DNA of 55,004 nt from assembly GCA_964472905.1 (NCBI GenBank), contig CAYYMI010000011.1, forward strand, positions 1 through 55,004, written 5' to 3'. The notes below the pieces were generated by a model. It was not told where the DNA came from, made no database searches, and saw only the letters and a list, made by a program, of their open reading frames with translations. Position 1 is the stretch's first letter; each line of letters opens with the position of its first letter. Below, piece after piece: positions 15,831-24,466 of this stretch. The translations under genes were made by a program, and so were the position numbers. The stretch comes from Hellea sp964472905 (GTDB lineage Bacteria > Pseudomonadota > Alphaproteobacteria > Caulobacterales > Maricaulaceae).

Positions 15831-18800
15831 TTATTCTTTTTTTCCGCCAAAAATACTGAGCAAGGCATCTTCGAGTTTTGGCTCTTCCTTCTTGGGCTCT
15901 TGAGGTTGCTCCGGCTGTTGTTGGGCATTGGGCTCAGGGCTAGCAGGCGCTTGATTGACCCCCAAAAGGCCGCCTAGTAATCCTGTCACAGCGTCTTGCT
16001 GTTTAGGAGCAGGAGCGGGTTGCTCGGCTGAACCGGTCTGCGCAGGTGCTTGGCTACCTCCAATGACACCGCCAATAATATTGCCAAGTCCGCTCGAACC
16101 TGAATTTCCTGTTACGGGTTGATTGCCGCCGACGACACCGCCAATGATATTGCCAAGCCCACCGCCAATTTCTTTCTGAATAAGACTTGCAGCTTTGGCA
16201 CGCGCGCGTTCAGCCACAATCTGGCTTATTAAATCGGAATCAAGACCAATTTTTACATTTCCAAAGCCGCCTTTAACTTGGATTGGGATACCGAAGGCGG
16301 CGAGGTCGCCCGCGCTCTTTCCTGTTAGGCGTGGGCGTAGACTAAAATCAATCTGCTGATTGCCTAGATCAATTTGCCCCGCACCTTCTGCTAATACGCC
16401 TGCGCCATCTAATGAAAACTTCCCGATTTTGGCAACGCCGTTTTCAATGGTGAAAAGCCCGAGAATGTCTTTGAACTTTGTCACATGTGACGCGCCTATG
16501 CCCCCTGGCAAAGTTCGAGCCGTGAAAGCTTGATCAAGGCCCGTCAGTAAGGTTGTTAAATCGACGCCAGAAAGTTGTCCGTTGAGCATTTTAAAATCAC
16601 CACCTCCTGAGAGTGACTTCATAATTTCGGCTTGCGTTCTGCCGGCTCCACGAATTTTGAAGGCAGAGCCGACTTCGCCTGTGGCATTTGTAAACCCAGC
16701 CGCCGCGCTGAGAAACCCATTAGATTCCAATTTATCAAGACCCATATCTATTGATACTGTCGGGATAGAGCCTGATCCATCGAGGATAGTTTGCATACGC
16801 CCGAGACCCCCATAAAGCGCCATATTCGGAAGATCAGCCGTCATAACGCCGCCGCGTAATTTAGCGCTGATATTGGATTGACCTAGAGACATTCTGTCTG
16901 TGATAATATTTGGCGTATCCAGAGAGAAGTTTCCGTCAATAGCTTTTAAAGGTTCTGTATTTATGGGCGCTTCGCTCCAAGGCTGGATTTTCCCTGTTGG
17001 ATTTTGTGCAGAATAGGCGGCCATGTAGGGACGTAAATCAAGCCCTTCCATATTAAGAGTGTTGCTCATAAATGGCTTTGATTTTGTTAGGTCAATTTTG
17101 AAATCACCTGTGCCTTTTAAGGCGTCAATTTCTATTTGCGCAGATTTAAAGGTAATTTCTGCTGGGGAGCCCGACACTTTACCTGAAACCATGAACCGTT
17201 CATAAATCGCACCAGCCTCCGTGCTCGGCGGTAGTGTATTTGTTCCCGTTGTAGCCGCCAAATTACGAAGGGATGGGATATCGGCTCTCAGATCGCCATC
17301 AAGATTTAGCCCGTCATTAAGAGCCGCGGATCCCGTGAAAGTTCCATTAAGCTGACCATCTGTCAGGGAAGCACTTAATCCGCTTAACCGCAGCGTTTCG
17401 CCTTGTCCTGAGACATTACCCTTAACGTCAATGTTTCCGATGGCAGCGGCGTAAGGTACGTCAATACCTGTGCGTTTGGACAGCTCAGTTAAAGAGGTTA
17501 GGGATGTATTGAACGTCCCTTCATAGCCTGTGATGTCCCCAATTTTGGCTACCCCCGAATATTGACCATTGATGAGATCACCTTGAGTTTTGGCAGCAAG
17601 GTTTGTGATAGACATGTTTTTTCCAGCTAGGCTTAAAGTGCCTGAGGCATTTAAACTTCCAACAGCCTTGGCCGCGTCAATTTTTAATCCTGCGAGTTGA
17701 TTGGCTTGCGCTACAGAGGGGATATCTACATCAAATTGGCCGTTAAGATTAGGTTCGCCGTCGATAATTTTGGCGCTTCCGCTGTAACTTCCGTTAACGG
17801 CCCCATCATTCGTTTTCGCGTCCAACTCCGTTATGGTTATAACATCATTTGCCGCTAAGTTTATTTGTCCGGATGCGGCCAAACTGCCTATGGCTTTAGC
17901 TGCGTCAATCTTCAGGTCAGCAATTTGATTAGCTTGCTCGACTGACGGGATATCTACATCAAAGTGACCGTTAAGTGTAGGCGTTCCGTCAGTAATTTTA
18001 GCATCACCCTTATAGGTTCCACTAACCGCGCCGCCTTCGGTTTTAACATCAAGCTTCGTTAAGGTAATGAGGTCTTCAGTATAGATAATGTTACCGCTTG
18101 CATCCAGATTATTTATAGCCTCCGCTTGCGGAATATCCTGATCAATCGCTTTAAGAAGATTAGGAACCGAAGCCGTATTTGCATAAAAGTTTCCTGTTGC
18201 GGTAATGGTATCACCAATAACAGCAGACCCCGTATAATTTACGGCTAGGTCGCGGCCTTTAATATCCGCGTCAATATTATTCGCCGCAAAGCCTTTGCCT
18301 TGCGCTTTCAGGTCTGCTGCAATATTTGCACTCGTTACCAAATCAAGTCCCTTAACATCTTGTTTGAGAGCTTTGGCGAGAGATTTCACATCCCGCGCAT
18401 CAAGGCTCACGCGGCCATCAAAGACGGGAGGGCTGGACAGAGTTGCGCCGCCTTTAAACCGAGCATTAAAACTGGAGCCAGTAATATGTATATCCGCACT
18501 TTTGGCAGTTAGAATTTTTCCGTCATATCGATAATTGCCTGATAGTTTTATGGCATTGGCGAGATCGGCATAGGGGACTTCAACAGGTGATAATGCGACC
18601 AATTTCGTAACATCTGAGATATCACCCTCCACGTCGAGATTGAACTGAATATCTTCGCCAGACAAAAATTTACCTTGGCTGGAGATGTTAGCAAAATCAG
18701 TTTTAAGGGCCAAAGATAAAGGCGCTTCATTGCCGTCTAAAAAAGCGCGCAGGCTATTGAGGGACAACTTAATATCTGCAGGCGTTCCGTTATAAATTAA

Positions 18801-19397
18801 GTCGCCATCAATTTCTAACGGCGCGGCAAGACTGGAAAGTGAAAAGTCAACATTGACTTGCTTTAAATCATGAGATTCACCTTTGATGGCATCTGAATAA
18901 TTTATAGTTCCATTTTCGAGTGTAAATTTGCCAATTGATGGGTCGACCGCTGCAAATCTACCATCGCGTTTAAAGGATCCAGTATCCTCTTTTACAGGTT
19001 TTTCCTTTGGTTCGCCAAAGGCCCAATTGACGTCACCTCGATTATTTTTTTCAAGGTTTATCGTTGGGTTTTTGAGGGTGAATGATGCGATTTCGACTTG
19101 TTTGGAAAAGAGAGGTAAGAGCTTTACCCGCGCACTCATAGCGTCCATAGCGGCAAATTGTTCAGACTTAAAACCATTAGGATTATCGATTTCTACGCGT
19201 CCAGCATTGGCTTTAATGACAGGAAAAACACTAAGCTTGATATCACCTATTACTCGAACATCGCGGTTTAATTCTTGGCTTAGTTGAGATTCGATTTTGT
19301 CTTTATAAACAGATGAGGGAACAAGTGAGGGTAAGGCCACGGCGCCAATAACAAGCAAAATGACAATGATAATAATTCCAATGAGAATTTTTTTCAT
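15831..19397 (-). CDS. AsmA-family envelope protein
   Basis: A 1188-aa protein anchored by an N-terminal membrane helix (residues about 4-26). It has the AsmA signature start: SQLSQELNRDVRVIGDIKLSVFPVIKANAGRVEIDNPNGF. The body is a long series of beta-rich repeats including about 76-aa tandem units (FDVDIPSVxQANQ to NLNGQ). The conserved AsmA C-terminal region is present (GGGDFKMLNGQLSGVDL; DLGNQQIDFSLRPRL). It ends in a low-complexity Gly/Pro/Gln tail with three GLGNIIGG or GLLGGLLG blocks. AsmA-like proteins span the periplasm and are implicated in lipid transport to the outer membrane. GGTGGA precedes the ATG. Confidence 0.93.
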   Translation of the reverse strand: MKKILIGIIIIVILLVIGAVALPSLVPSSVYKDKIESQLSQELNRDVRVIGDIKLSVFPVIKANAGRVEIDNPNGFKSEQFAAMDAMSARVKLLPLFSKQVEIASFTLKNPTINLEKNNRGDVNWAFGEPKEKPVKEDTGSFKRDGRFAAVDPSIGKFTLENGTINYSDAIKGESHDLKQVNVDFSLSSLAAPLEIDGDLIYNGTPADIKLSLNSLRAFLDGNEAPLSLALKTDFANISSQGKFLSGEDIQFNLDVEGDISDVTKLVALSPVEVPYADLANAIKLSGNYRYDGKILTAKSADIHITGSSFNARFKGGATLSSPPVFDGRVSLDARDVKSLAKALKQDVKGLDLVTSANIAADLKAQGKGFAANNIDADIKGRDLAVNYTGSAVIGDTITATGNFYANTASVPNLLKAIDQDIPQAEAINNLDASGNIIYTEDLITLTKLDVKTEGGAVSGTYKGDAKITDGTPTLNGHFDVDIPSVEQANQIADLKIDAAKAIGSLAASGQINLAANDVITITELDAKTNDGAVNGSYSGSAKIIDGEPNLNGQFDVDIPSVAQANQLAGLKIDAAKAVGSLNASGTLSLAGKNMSITNLAAKTQGDLINGQYSGVAKIGDITGYEGTFNTSLTSLTELSKRTGIDVPYAAAIGNIDVKGNVSGQGETLRLSGLSASLTDGQLNGTFTGSAALNDGLNLDGDLRADIPSLRNLAATTGTNTLPPSTEAGAIYERFMVSGKVSGSPAEITFKSAQIEIDALKGTGDFKIDLTKSKPFMSNTLNMEGLDLRPYMAAYSAQNPTGKIQPWSEAPINTEPLKAIDGNFSLDTPNIITDRMSLGQSNISAKLRGGVMTADLPNMALYGGLGRMQTILDGSGSIPTVSIDMGLDKLESNGFLSAAAGFTNATGEVGSAFKIRGAGRTQAEIMKSLSGGGDFKMLNGQLSGVDLTTLLTGLDQAFTARTLPGGIGASHVTKFKDILGLFTIENGVAKIGKFSLDGAGVLAEGAGQIDLGNQQIDFSLRPRLTGKSAGDLAAFGIPIQVKGGFGNVKIGLDSDLISQIVAERARAKAASLIQKEIGGGLGNIIGGVVGGNQPVTGNSGSSGLGNIIGGVIGGSQAPAQTGSAEQPAPAPKQQDAVTGLLGGLLGVNQAPASPEPNAQQQPEQPQEPKKEEPKLEDALLSIFGGKKE
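17508..17963 (-). repeat. tandem 228-bp coding repeat in the AsmA-family gene
   Basis: Two clear units of 76 codons start with the same FDVDIPSV, ANQ and IDAAKA blocks; the base string GATATCTACATCAAA recurs exactly 228 bp apart. A third, more diverged unit lies on the N-terminal side. The copies differ at many positions, so the expansion is not recent. Confidence 0.75.
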
Positions 19398-19470
19398 AAA
19401 AGTTCCACCTGTCTCAGGTTAATCTGCCAGCGATATTACAGCTTATATGAATGCAAACAAAACACCCTTT

Positions 19471-19486
19471 TGTGACATTCATCACG
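19471..19486. promoter_or_regulatory. CRP/FNR-like binding site candidate
   Basis: TGTGA-N6-TCACG is one base short of the perfect TGTGA-N6-TCACA consensus of the CRP family. It lies in the divergent region between the AsmA-family and M48 genes. No CRP-family gene is in the window. Confidence 0.4.
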
Positions 19487-19594
19487 ATAGGAAAGAGACT
19501 ATTGCATAAAATGACAGTCATGCCCTGTATTTTTCCTTAAATTTTGGCTATAGTTAATCTTGATAAAAATCAAAACGTCTTATGGAGGACAGAT

Positions 19595-20533
19595 ATGTGG
19601 TGTAATCATGATCATCATCAGCCGGAAGAAGGATGTTCTTCAGAAGAAAAAGAGATGCTTGAACGGCGTAGCCTTATTCAAGGCTTGGCAGCAGGCGGCT
19701 TACTAACTGTAGGCGGATCATCATTAGCAAGTTGTGCAACAAATGCTGAAACAGGCGCAAGACAACTTCTTCTTGTTGGTGAAAGTCAGCTTAGTCAGAT
19801 GGCAGCAGCATCTTGGACCGATGCTAAGAGTAAGGTTCCAACGTCAAATGACCCTCGTTATACTAACCGACTTAAAAATATCGGATCTCGTATTGCCCGC
19901 GGCGCTAATAAAGAAAATGAAGCATGGGACTATGAGGTTTTTGATAAAGATACAAAGAACGCCTTTGTTTTGCCGGGTAATCGGGTTGGATTTTATAAAG
20001 GTATGATGGATTTTACTGATAATGACGATCAGGTTGCAGCTATTATGGGGCACGAAGTTGGTCATGTAACGGGTAAACATGCTGCTGAACGTGTCAGTAC
20101 TCAAATGGCTGGGCAATTGGCCGTTGTTGGCGGGACAATTCTCGCAGGCACGCAAGGGGCTAAAAGATGTAATGGTTTGACGGGTACACAGCGTAGTAAT
20201 TGCTTGGGGTCAGTAAACCGGAACACACAACTGATAAATGGAGCCCTAGGTATGGGTTTCCAACTTGGTATTTTGATGCCGTTTTCACGCCGCCATGAAA
20301 GCCAATCTGATTTGCTAGGTGCAAAATATATGCACAAAGCTGGCTATGATGCCTATCAGTCCGTGAAATTATGGGAAAAAATGGCAGAGAATAATACGAA
20401 TCGTCAGCCTGAATTCCTATCAACACATCCTGACCCTAGCCGCCGCGCGCGAGACCTACATAACTATATCAGTTATCAAGAAAAACTTGGGTCGCAAGGC
20501 TGGGAATCTATTAAACTGCCTAAAGATATTTAG
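19595..20533 (+). CDS. M48-family metallopeptidase, predicted Tat-exported lipoprotein
   Basis: 312 aa from the ATG preceded by GGAGG at 6 nt; an upstream in-frame TTG has no ribosome-binding site. A 22-residue head (C3, H5, H7, H8, C14) precedes a twin-arginine-like motif ERRSLIQG (R24-R25), a hydrophobic stretch and a lipobox LASC (C47). The M48 zinc motif is MGHEVGH (H153, E154, H157), with the third ligand expected in ESQSDLLGAKYM, and HPDPSRRARDL follows. It resembles the LoiP/YggG group of periplasmic quality-control proteases. Tat use rests on the RR motif only. Confidence 0.9.
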   Translation: MWCNHDHHQPEEGCSSEEKEMLERRSLIQGLAAGGLLTVGGSSLASCATNAETGARQLLLVGESQLSQMAAASWTDAKSKVPTSNDPRYTNRLKNIGSRIARGANKENEAWDYEVFDKDTKNAFVLPGNRVGFYKGMMDFTDNDDQVAAIMGHEVGHVTGKHAAERVSTQMAGQLAVVGGTILAGTQGAKRCNGLTGTQRSNCLGSVNRNTQLINGALGMGFQLGILMPFSRRHESQSDLLGAKYMHKAGYDAYQSVKLWEKMAENNTNRQPEFLSTHPDPSRRARDLHNYISYQEKLGSQGWESIKLPKDI

Positions 20534-20545
20534 CTGAGGCCATTT

Positions 20546-20566
20546 AAAAAAAGCGAAACTCTTCGC
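20546..20566 (-). terminator. minus-strand intrinsic terminator candidate
   Basis: Read on the minus strand, GCGAA, a GAGT loop and TTCGC are followed by seven T residues. The stem is only 5 bp. It would end leftward transcription of the Rieske/reductase operon after it passes antisense through tRNA-His. Confidence 0.5.
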
Positions 20567-20583
20567 ATATCGGACTTGAAGAA

Positions 20584-20610
20584 GGGCGGTGCTTAGTTTA
20601 AAGCCCGCCC
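20584..20610 (+). repeat. strong stem-loop between the M48 gene and tRNA-His
   Basis: GGGCGG and GCTT pair with AAGC and CCGCCC, with one bulged T and a 6-nt loop. The following bases (ATTCTTTA) are only partly T-rich, so it may be a weak terminator for the M48 gene or a structure in the tRNA leader. Confidence 0.5.
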
Positions 20611-20621
20611 ATTCTTTATGG

Positions 20622-20698
20622 GCCGCCTTAGCTCAGTTGGTTAGAGCGCTGGTTTGTGGAACCAGAGGTCCTCAGTTCGAGACTGAGAGGCGGTACCA
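20622..20698 (+). tRNA. tRNA-His (anticodon GTG)
   Basis: The acceptor stem GCCGCCT pairs with AGGCGGT. The anticodon stem CTGGT/ACCAG carries loop TTGTGGA, giving GTG. The T-stem and loop are normal and CCA is encoded. The discriminator is A, not the C found in most bacterial tRNA-His, so a G at -1 cannot pair with it. This A73 type is known from one group of Alphaproteobacteria with a divergent HisRS. The convergent Rieske gene ends only 12 bp away. Confidence 0.97.
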
Positions 20699-20709
20699 TT
20701 TTCCCAGAC

Positions 20710-21783
20710 TTATTCAGCGGCCTCTACCCAAGGGTCACGCAACGTTCCTTTGGTGACCCAATGACCATTTGAGACGGCTTGGTGATTTTTAGCGTCCTTG
20801 CGAGGATTATAGAATTGTTTGTACCAATCACGGGCTTTGCCAAAGGGGCCATCTCCAACAACTTGCATAATTTGAAGACAAGGGGCTTTATTCGCCCAGA
20901 CATCAAAGTCTTGGAGTAGAGCCATTTTAGAGCCTTCCTGAAACGCAGGAACAGCGGCTTCGTCTTCGGCTGTCATAGGGTGGTTCGGTGGTTCAACCAT
21001 TAAGCCATGCCAGGCTCGGACATGACCATCTTCTATCGGCGTATGGCAAATCATCATGAGCGAATTGTAATACCCATTCATACGAGAAAGGAGGAGTCCT
21101 GGTCCCGTATACCATGTGTCATTTGTCATCACTTCATCAGATAATGTACGATGCCCTGCTGCGAGGAGTTGGCGGATGACGTGATCATCGCAAGTGCTTT
21201 CAAATAGTTCCATATTGGTTGAGCCATGTATCGGGCCAAGATGGGCTTTGTCGGTCATGTTATCGATAATTTCCTGCGGGTGGCAACTCAGTTCGCCGAG
21301 GTGGTCGACCTTCCAATTGACCCATTTAGGGTCGTCCCATTCAGGAAGCGCATGAGGTTGAAAATCGGGTTCGCCCTCTTCCTCATCATGCCACATCAAA
21401 ATAAGACCGCCCCATTCCTGCACAGGATAACTCCGAATTTTGGCAGCTTTTGGAATTGGAGCAGGCGAGTAAGGGATTTCATTACATATGCCATCAGGAC
21501 CAAACTTCCAGGCATGGTAAGGACAGCGGATATCATCACCTTCGACTTGCTTGCCGTCCATGACAATGTAGGAGCTTTCGTTTTTGGCAAGATGGGTCTT
21601 CATATGCGGGCAATAGGCATCCATGACGACAACACGTCCGCTAGCCCCGCGATACATAATGAGATCTCGGCCAAAATAGCGGAGCGGGATAGGCTTGTTC
21701 GTCGCCTCTGACGCTTCTCCCACCATGAACCATCCCCTGGGGAAGGTGAATTCTCCGATGCCATATTCTGCTGTGGTCGCCAT
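20710..21783 (-). CDS. Rieske non-haem iron oxygenase, KshA-like
   Basis: 357 aa. The N-terminal Rieske [2Fe-2S] domain has C58-x-H60 and C87-x2-H90 (CPYHAWKFG). In the catalytic domain, DNMTDKAHLGPIHG supplies the electron-bridging Asp and the iron ligands H181 and H186, and LLQDFDVWANK the third, acidic ligand. Overall form matches the 3-ketosteroid 9-alpha-hydroxylase oxygenase (KshA) type, which acts as an oxygenase without a separate small subunit. GGAGG precedes the ATG. It is the second gene of a leftward operon after the flavin reductase. Substrate unknown; no ferredoxin reductase is nearby. Confidence 0.92.
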   Translation of the reverse strand: MATTAEYGIGEFTFPRGWFMVGEASEATNKPIPLRYFGRDLIMYRGASGRVVVMDAYCPHMKTHLAKNESSYIVMDGKQVEGDDIRCPYHAWKFGPDGICNEIPYSPAPIPKAAKIRSYPVQEWGGLILMWHDEEEGEPDFQPHALPEWDDPKWVNWKVDHLGELSCHPQEIIDNMTDKAHLGPIHGSTNMELFESTCDDHVIRQLLAAGHRTLSDEVMTNDTWYTGPGLLLSRMNGYYNSLMMICHTPIEDGHVRAWHGLMVEPPNHPMTAEDEAAVPAFQEGSKMALLQDFDVWANKAPCLQIMQVVGDGPFGKARDWYKQFYNPRKDAKNHQAVSNGHWVTKGTLRDPWVEAAE

Positions 21784-21807
21784 AATAGTCCTCCGTCGTG
21801 TTTCTAG

Positions 21808-23049
21808 TCAGGCTGCAGATGCAGCAATGATGTTGAGTTTAGGGTCGTGCCCCTTGTGACCGCCATTTTCTACACAGGCCGTTCCGCCTGGCGTATACAT
21901 CAAAGTCACACATTGATTGCAGGCGGTACAGCCCGAATTTCGTAAATTGCCTGACTTAAGCGCGTTTATCAGGTTTGGATCAAAAATGAGCGCGCGCCCT
22001 AATCCTAACGTCTCAAAGCCATTATCCATAATACTGTTTATATTATCCATCGTTTGCGCGCCGCCAAGATAACAGAGTGGCATATTAACAGCCGCCCGTA
22101 TTTGTTTAGCGGGGCCCATAGAATAAAGCTGTGTAAATTCGCGGTCAGGCTCTTTGCTCTTTGGCTGCATCATCATACCGACCCGCACAATAAGATTTTT
22201 TGGCGGTGCAGATGTGGCGGGTAGGGGGTTTCCGAACATCGTGTCGATAGACTCAACATTCAGTCCATTAGAGAGCTGTGCCATATGCGCTCCGGCACGC
22301 TCCAGTGTTTTGGCAATCTCAATGCCTTCTGTAATCGTGTTACCGCCGTCTTTGCCATCCGTTTGGCTGTACTTAACGGTTACAGCCATATCTTTGCCAA
22401 CAGCATCCAGAACTTTAGACAAGACTTCAGTTGGAAACTTCAAGCGGTTTTGGATATTGCCGCCATATTCATCTTTGCGCGTATTATAAAAAGGCGTGAT
22501 AAATTGAGCGAGCAGATAGCCATGACCCATATGTATTTCCACAGCGTCAAAGCCAGCCTCTTTCGCCTTGATAGCGGCTTGGACAAATTCATCGGCAATG
22601 GCGTCCATATCCGTCCGGTTCATTTTCTTTTTCATATATCGCCCTGTCATAACGCCGAATTTATTAAAGCCTCCATTGGCTGAAATAGGTTTCATGGTCG
22701 AAAAATTTTTAGGCAAAAATGTAAAAGCGCCAGCATGTGTGATTTGCGCCTGAGCCGCCGCGCCGTGTTTGTGCACAGCGTCAGTTAAAACTTTGAAATC
22801 AGCAATAGTGTCTGCGGAAAGATGGGCTTGATCGACGAAAGTTTGCCCATCTTTTGAGGTCGCGCAATACGCGACAGTTGACATAGCCGCGCCACCTTCA
22901 GCGATACGTTCGTGAAAGGCTGCGAGGCCTTTGGATATAATGCCGCCTTTACACATACCTTCATTAGTAGCGGCTTTGATAAATCGATTACGCAAAGTCA
23001 GTGGCCCAATAGTAATAGGCGTGAAAGCTTTTGTGCTAGGGGTATTCAT
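21808..23049 (-). CDS. NADH:flavin oxidoreductase (Old Yellow Enzyme / dienoyl-CoA reductase-like)
   Basis: A 413-aa FMN-binding TIM barrel: IGPLTLRNRFIKAATNEGM start, AQITHAGAF, GFDAVEIHMGHGYLLAQF with the catalytic HxxH-like pair, and TVKYSQTDG. After the barrel there is a cysteine cluster (GCTACNQC, then C about 13 residues later), as in 2,4-dienoyl-CoA reductases that bind a 4Fe-4S cluster. The second FAD/NADH half (to about 670 aa) is absent. It probably reduces an activated C=C bond in the same pathway as the downstream Rieske oxygenase, 24 bp away. It is divergent from the MFS gene across an operator-like palindrome. Confidence 0.9.
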   Translation of the reverse strand: MNTPSTKAFTPITIGPLTLRNRFIKAATNEGMCKGGIISKGLAAFHERIAEGGAAMSTVAYCATSKDGQTFVDQAHLSADTIADFKVLTDAVHKHGAAAQAQITHAGAFTFLPKNFSTMKPISANGGFNKFGVMTGRYMKKKMNRTDMDAIADEFVQAAIKAKEAGFDAVEIHMGHGYLLAQFITPFYNTRKDEYGGNIQNRLKFPTEVLSKVLDAVGKDMAVTVKYSQTDGKDGGNTITEGIEIAKTLERAGAHMAQLSNGLNVESIDTMFGNPLPATSAPPKNLIVRVGMMMQPKSKEPDREFTQLYSMGPAKQIRAAVNMPLCYLGGAQTMDNINSIMDNGFETLGLGRALIFDPNLINALKSGNLRNSGCTACNQCVTLMYTPGGTACVENGGHKGHDPKLNIIAASAA

Positions 23050-23130
23050 AGGGATTTATAAAACTGACTGCGAAATAAATCACGCAAAAAGTAACGAAAA
23101 GGCGTGTTATTTGTGCAGTTCTGGTCTATT

Positions 23131-23160
23131 TGCGTAGAAAATGCATCAAAATACTACGCA
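23131..23160. promoter_or_regulatory. operator candidate TGCGTA-N18-TACGCA, copy 1
   Basis: TGCGTA (23131-23136) and TACGCA (23155-23160) are perfect inverted arms 24 bp apart start to start; the arms extend to TGCGTAG/CTACGCA. The site lies in the divergent gap between the flavin reductase and MFS genes. The same arms with the same spacing occur at 26101-26130. Confidence 0.7.
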
Positions 23161-23176
23161 TTAGGGGATTTTAGAT

Positions 23177-24466
23177 ATTCAAGAGGCAATAGATAATACG
23201 CCCAATAGCCGTCGTTATGCTTGGTTTGTTTTGCTGATGATGGTGCTTCTCTATTTTATCAACTATGCTGATAGAACGCTGGCAAATGCCTTGTTGGAGA
23301 AGATAAAGGAAACTTATCAAGTTTCCGATATATATATGGGCTTTGTCATCGGGCCTGCCTTTGCCTTTGTCTATTGCTTGGCCGCCATCCCGATTGCTCG
23401 CTTAGCTGATAAACATAACCGCGTTCGCATTATCGCGATCGGGGCTGTGATATGGAGCCTATTCACAATGTTGTCGGGTTTGGCCAAAACGCCTGAAATG
23501 TTTGCCTTTTCTAGATTTGGTGTTGGTGTCGGAGAGGCTGCTTTTTTAGCGCCGGCCTATTCGCTGCTTTCGGATTATTTTCCGCCAAAGAGACGTGCCC
23601 TTGCTTTTGCGATTATGAACCTTGGTGTTTATTTCGGCGGCGCTTTTGGGAATATTGGCGGCACGGCAATTGCAGCGAATTATGATTGGCAAACCACCTT
23701 TTTGTGGCTCGGCGGTCCCGGGATTATTCTTGCGGCGCTAACTGTTATTTTTGTGAAGGAACCAAAACGGGGGCGTCTTGATGATGCAAAGGAAACATCC
23801 AAAACACAGGAGAGCTTCTCTAAAGTCTACAAAACGCTTATGAAGACCCCGGCGTTTAAATATCTTACGATAGCGGCATTTTTTGGTGGCTTTTCAACAA
23901 TCGCGTTTGGGAGTTGGGCTATCGCTATGTTTGAGCGTATATTTGATATTTCAAATCAATCCGCTGGCGCGCGTTACGGAACGGCGGCTTTGCTTGCTGG
24001 GATGGTTGGCGTGCTGCTCATGGGCGTTTTGTGCGATATGTTTTCTAAAAAGGATGTGCGGGCGCCTTACATATTATCATCATTAGGGTTATTGGGATTT
24101 ACACTGATTGCGATAGGTATGTGTTTTTCAAAAAATGTAGGTTTTGCCACAGCGCTTGTCTATCCGGCTAGCATTTTAGGGGCTGGATGGGTTGTTGCCG
24201 TTCAGGCCGCGCTTCAGGATTTATTACCTGCCCAGCTAAGGGCGACGGCCACATCGATTTGGGCTTTCGCCCTGACATTCGCCGGGCTCGTTCTAGGCGT
24301 AATCGTTGTTGGTTGGTTCAATGATTATTTAAATGCTGCCTATGGGGCCGATGCCATCCGTTATTCTATGGCCTTAACATTATTAGGCGGAATTCCCGCC
24401 GCATGCTATATCTACCGTGCAGGAAAAACCGCGGATATAGACCGGCAATCTTTGGCGATAAATTAG
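23177..24466 (+). CDS. MFS transporter (spinster-like)
   Basis: A twelve-helix major facilitator protein, about 429 aa. The frame is open from 23165, and residues encoded upstream of the first ATG/TTG (NSRRYAWFVLLMMVLLYFIN) form the expected loop and first half of helix 1. The internal TTG at 23231 would therefore cut into TM1. The most plausible start is the ATT at 23177, 9 nt after AGGGG (23163-23167); this is unproven. Motif A-like RLADKHNRVR lies between TM2 and TM3, and LSDYFPPKRRALAFAIMNLG follows. It probably imports the substrate of the cluster. It overlaps the convergent SDR gene by 4 nt. Confidence 0.85.
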   Translation: MQEAIDNTPNSRRYAWFVLLMMVLLYFINYADRTLANALLEKIKETYQVSDIYMGFVIGPAFAFVYCLAAIPIARLADKHNRVRIIAIGAVIWSLFTMLSGLAKTPEMFAFSRFGVGVGEAAFLAPAYSLLSDYFPPKRRALAFAIMNLGVYFGGAFGNIGGTAIAANYDWQTTFLWLGGPGIILAALTVIFVKEPKRGRLDDAKETSKTQESFSKVYKTLMKTPAFKYLTIAAFFGGFSTIAFGSWAIAMFERIFDISNQSAGARYGTAALLAGMVGVLLMGVLCDMFSKKDVRAPYILSSLGLLGFTLIAIGMCFSKNVGFATALVYPASILGAGWVVAVQAALQDLLPAQLRATATSIWAFALTFAGLVLGVIVVGWFNDYLNAAYGADAIRYSMALTLLGGIPAACYIYRAGKTADIDRQSLAIN

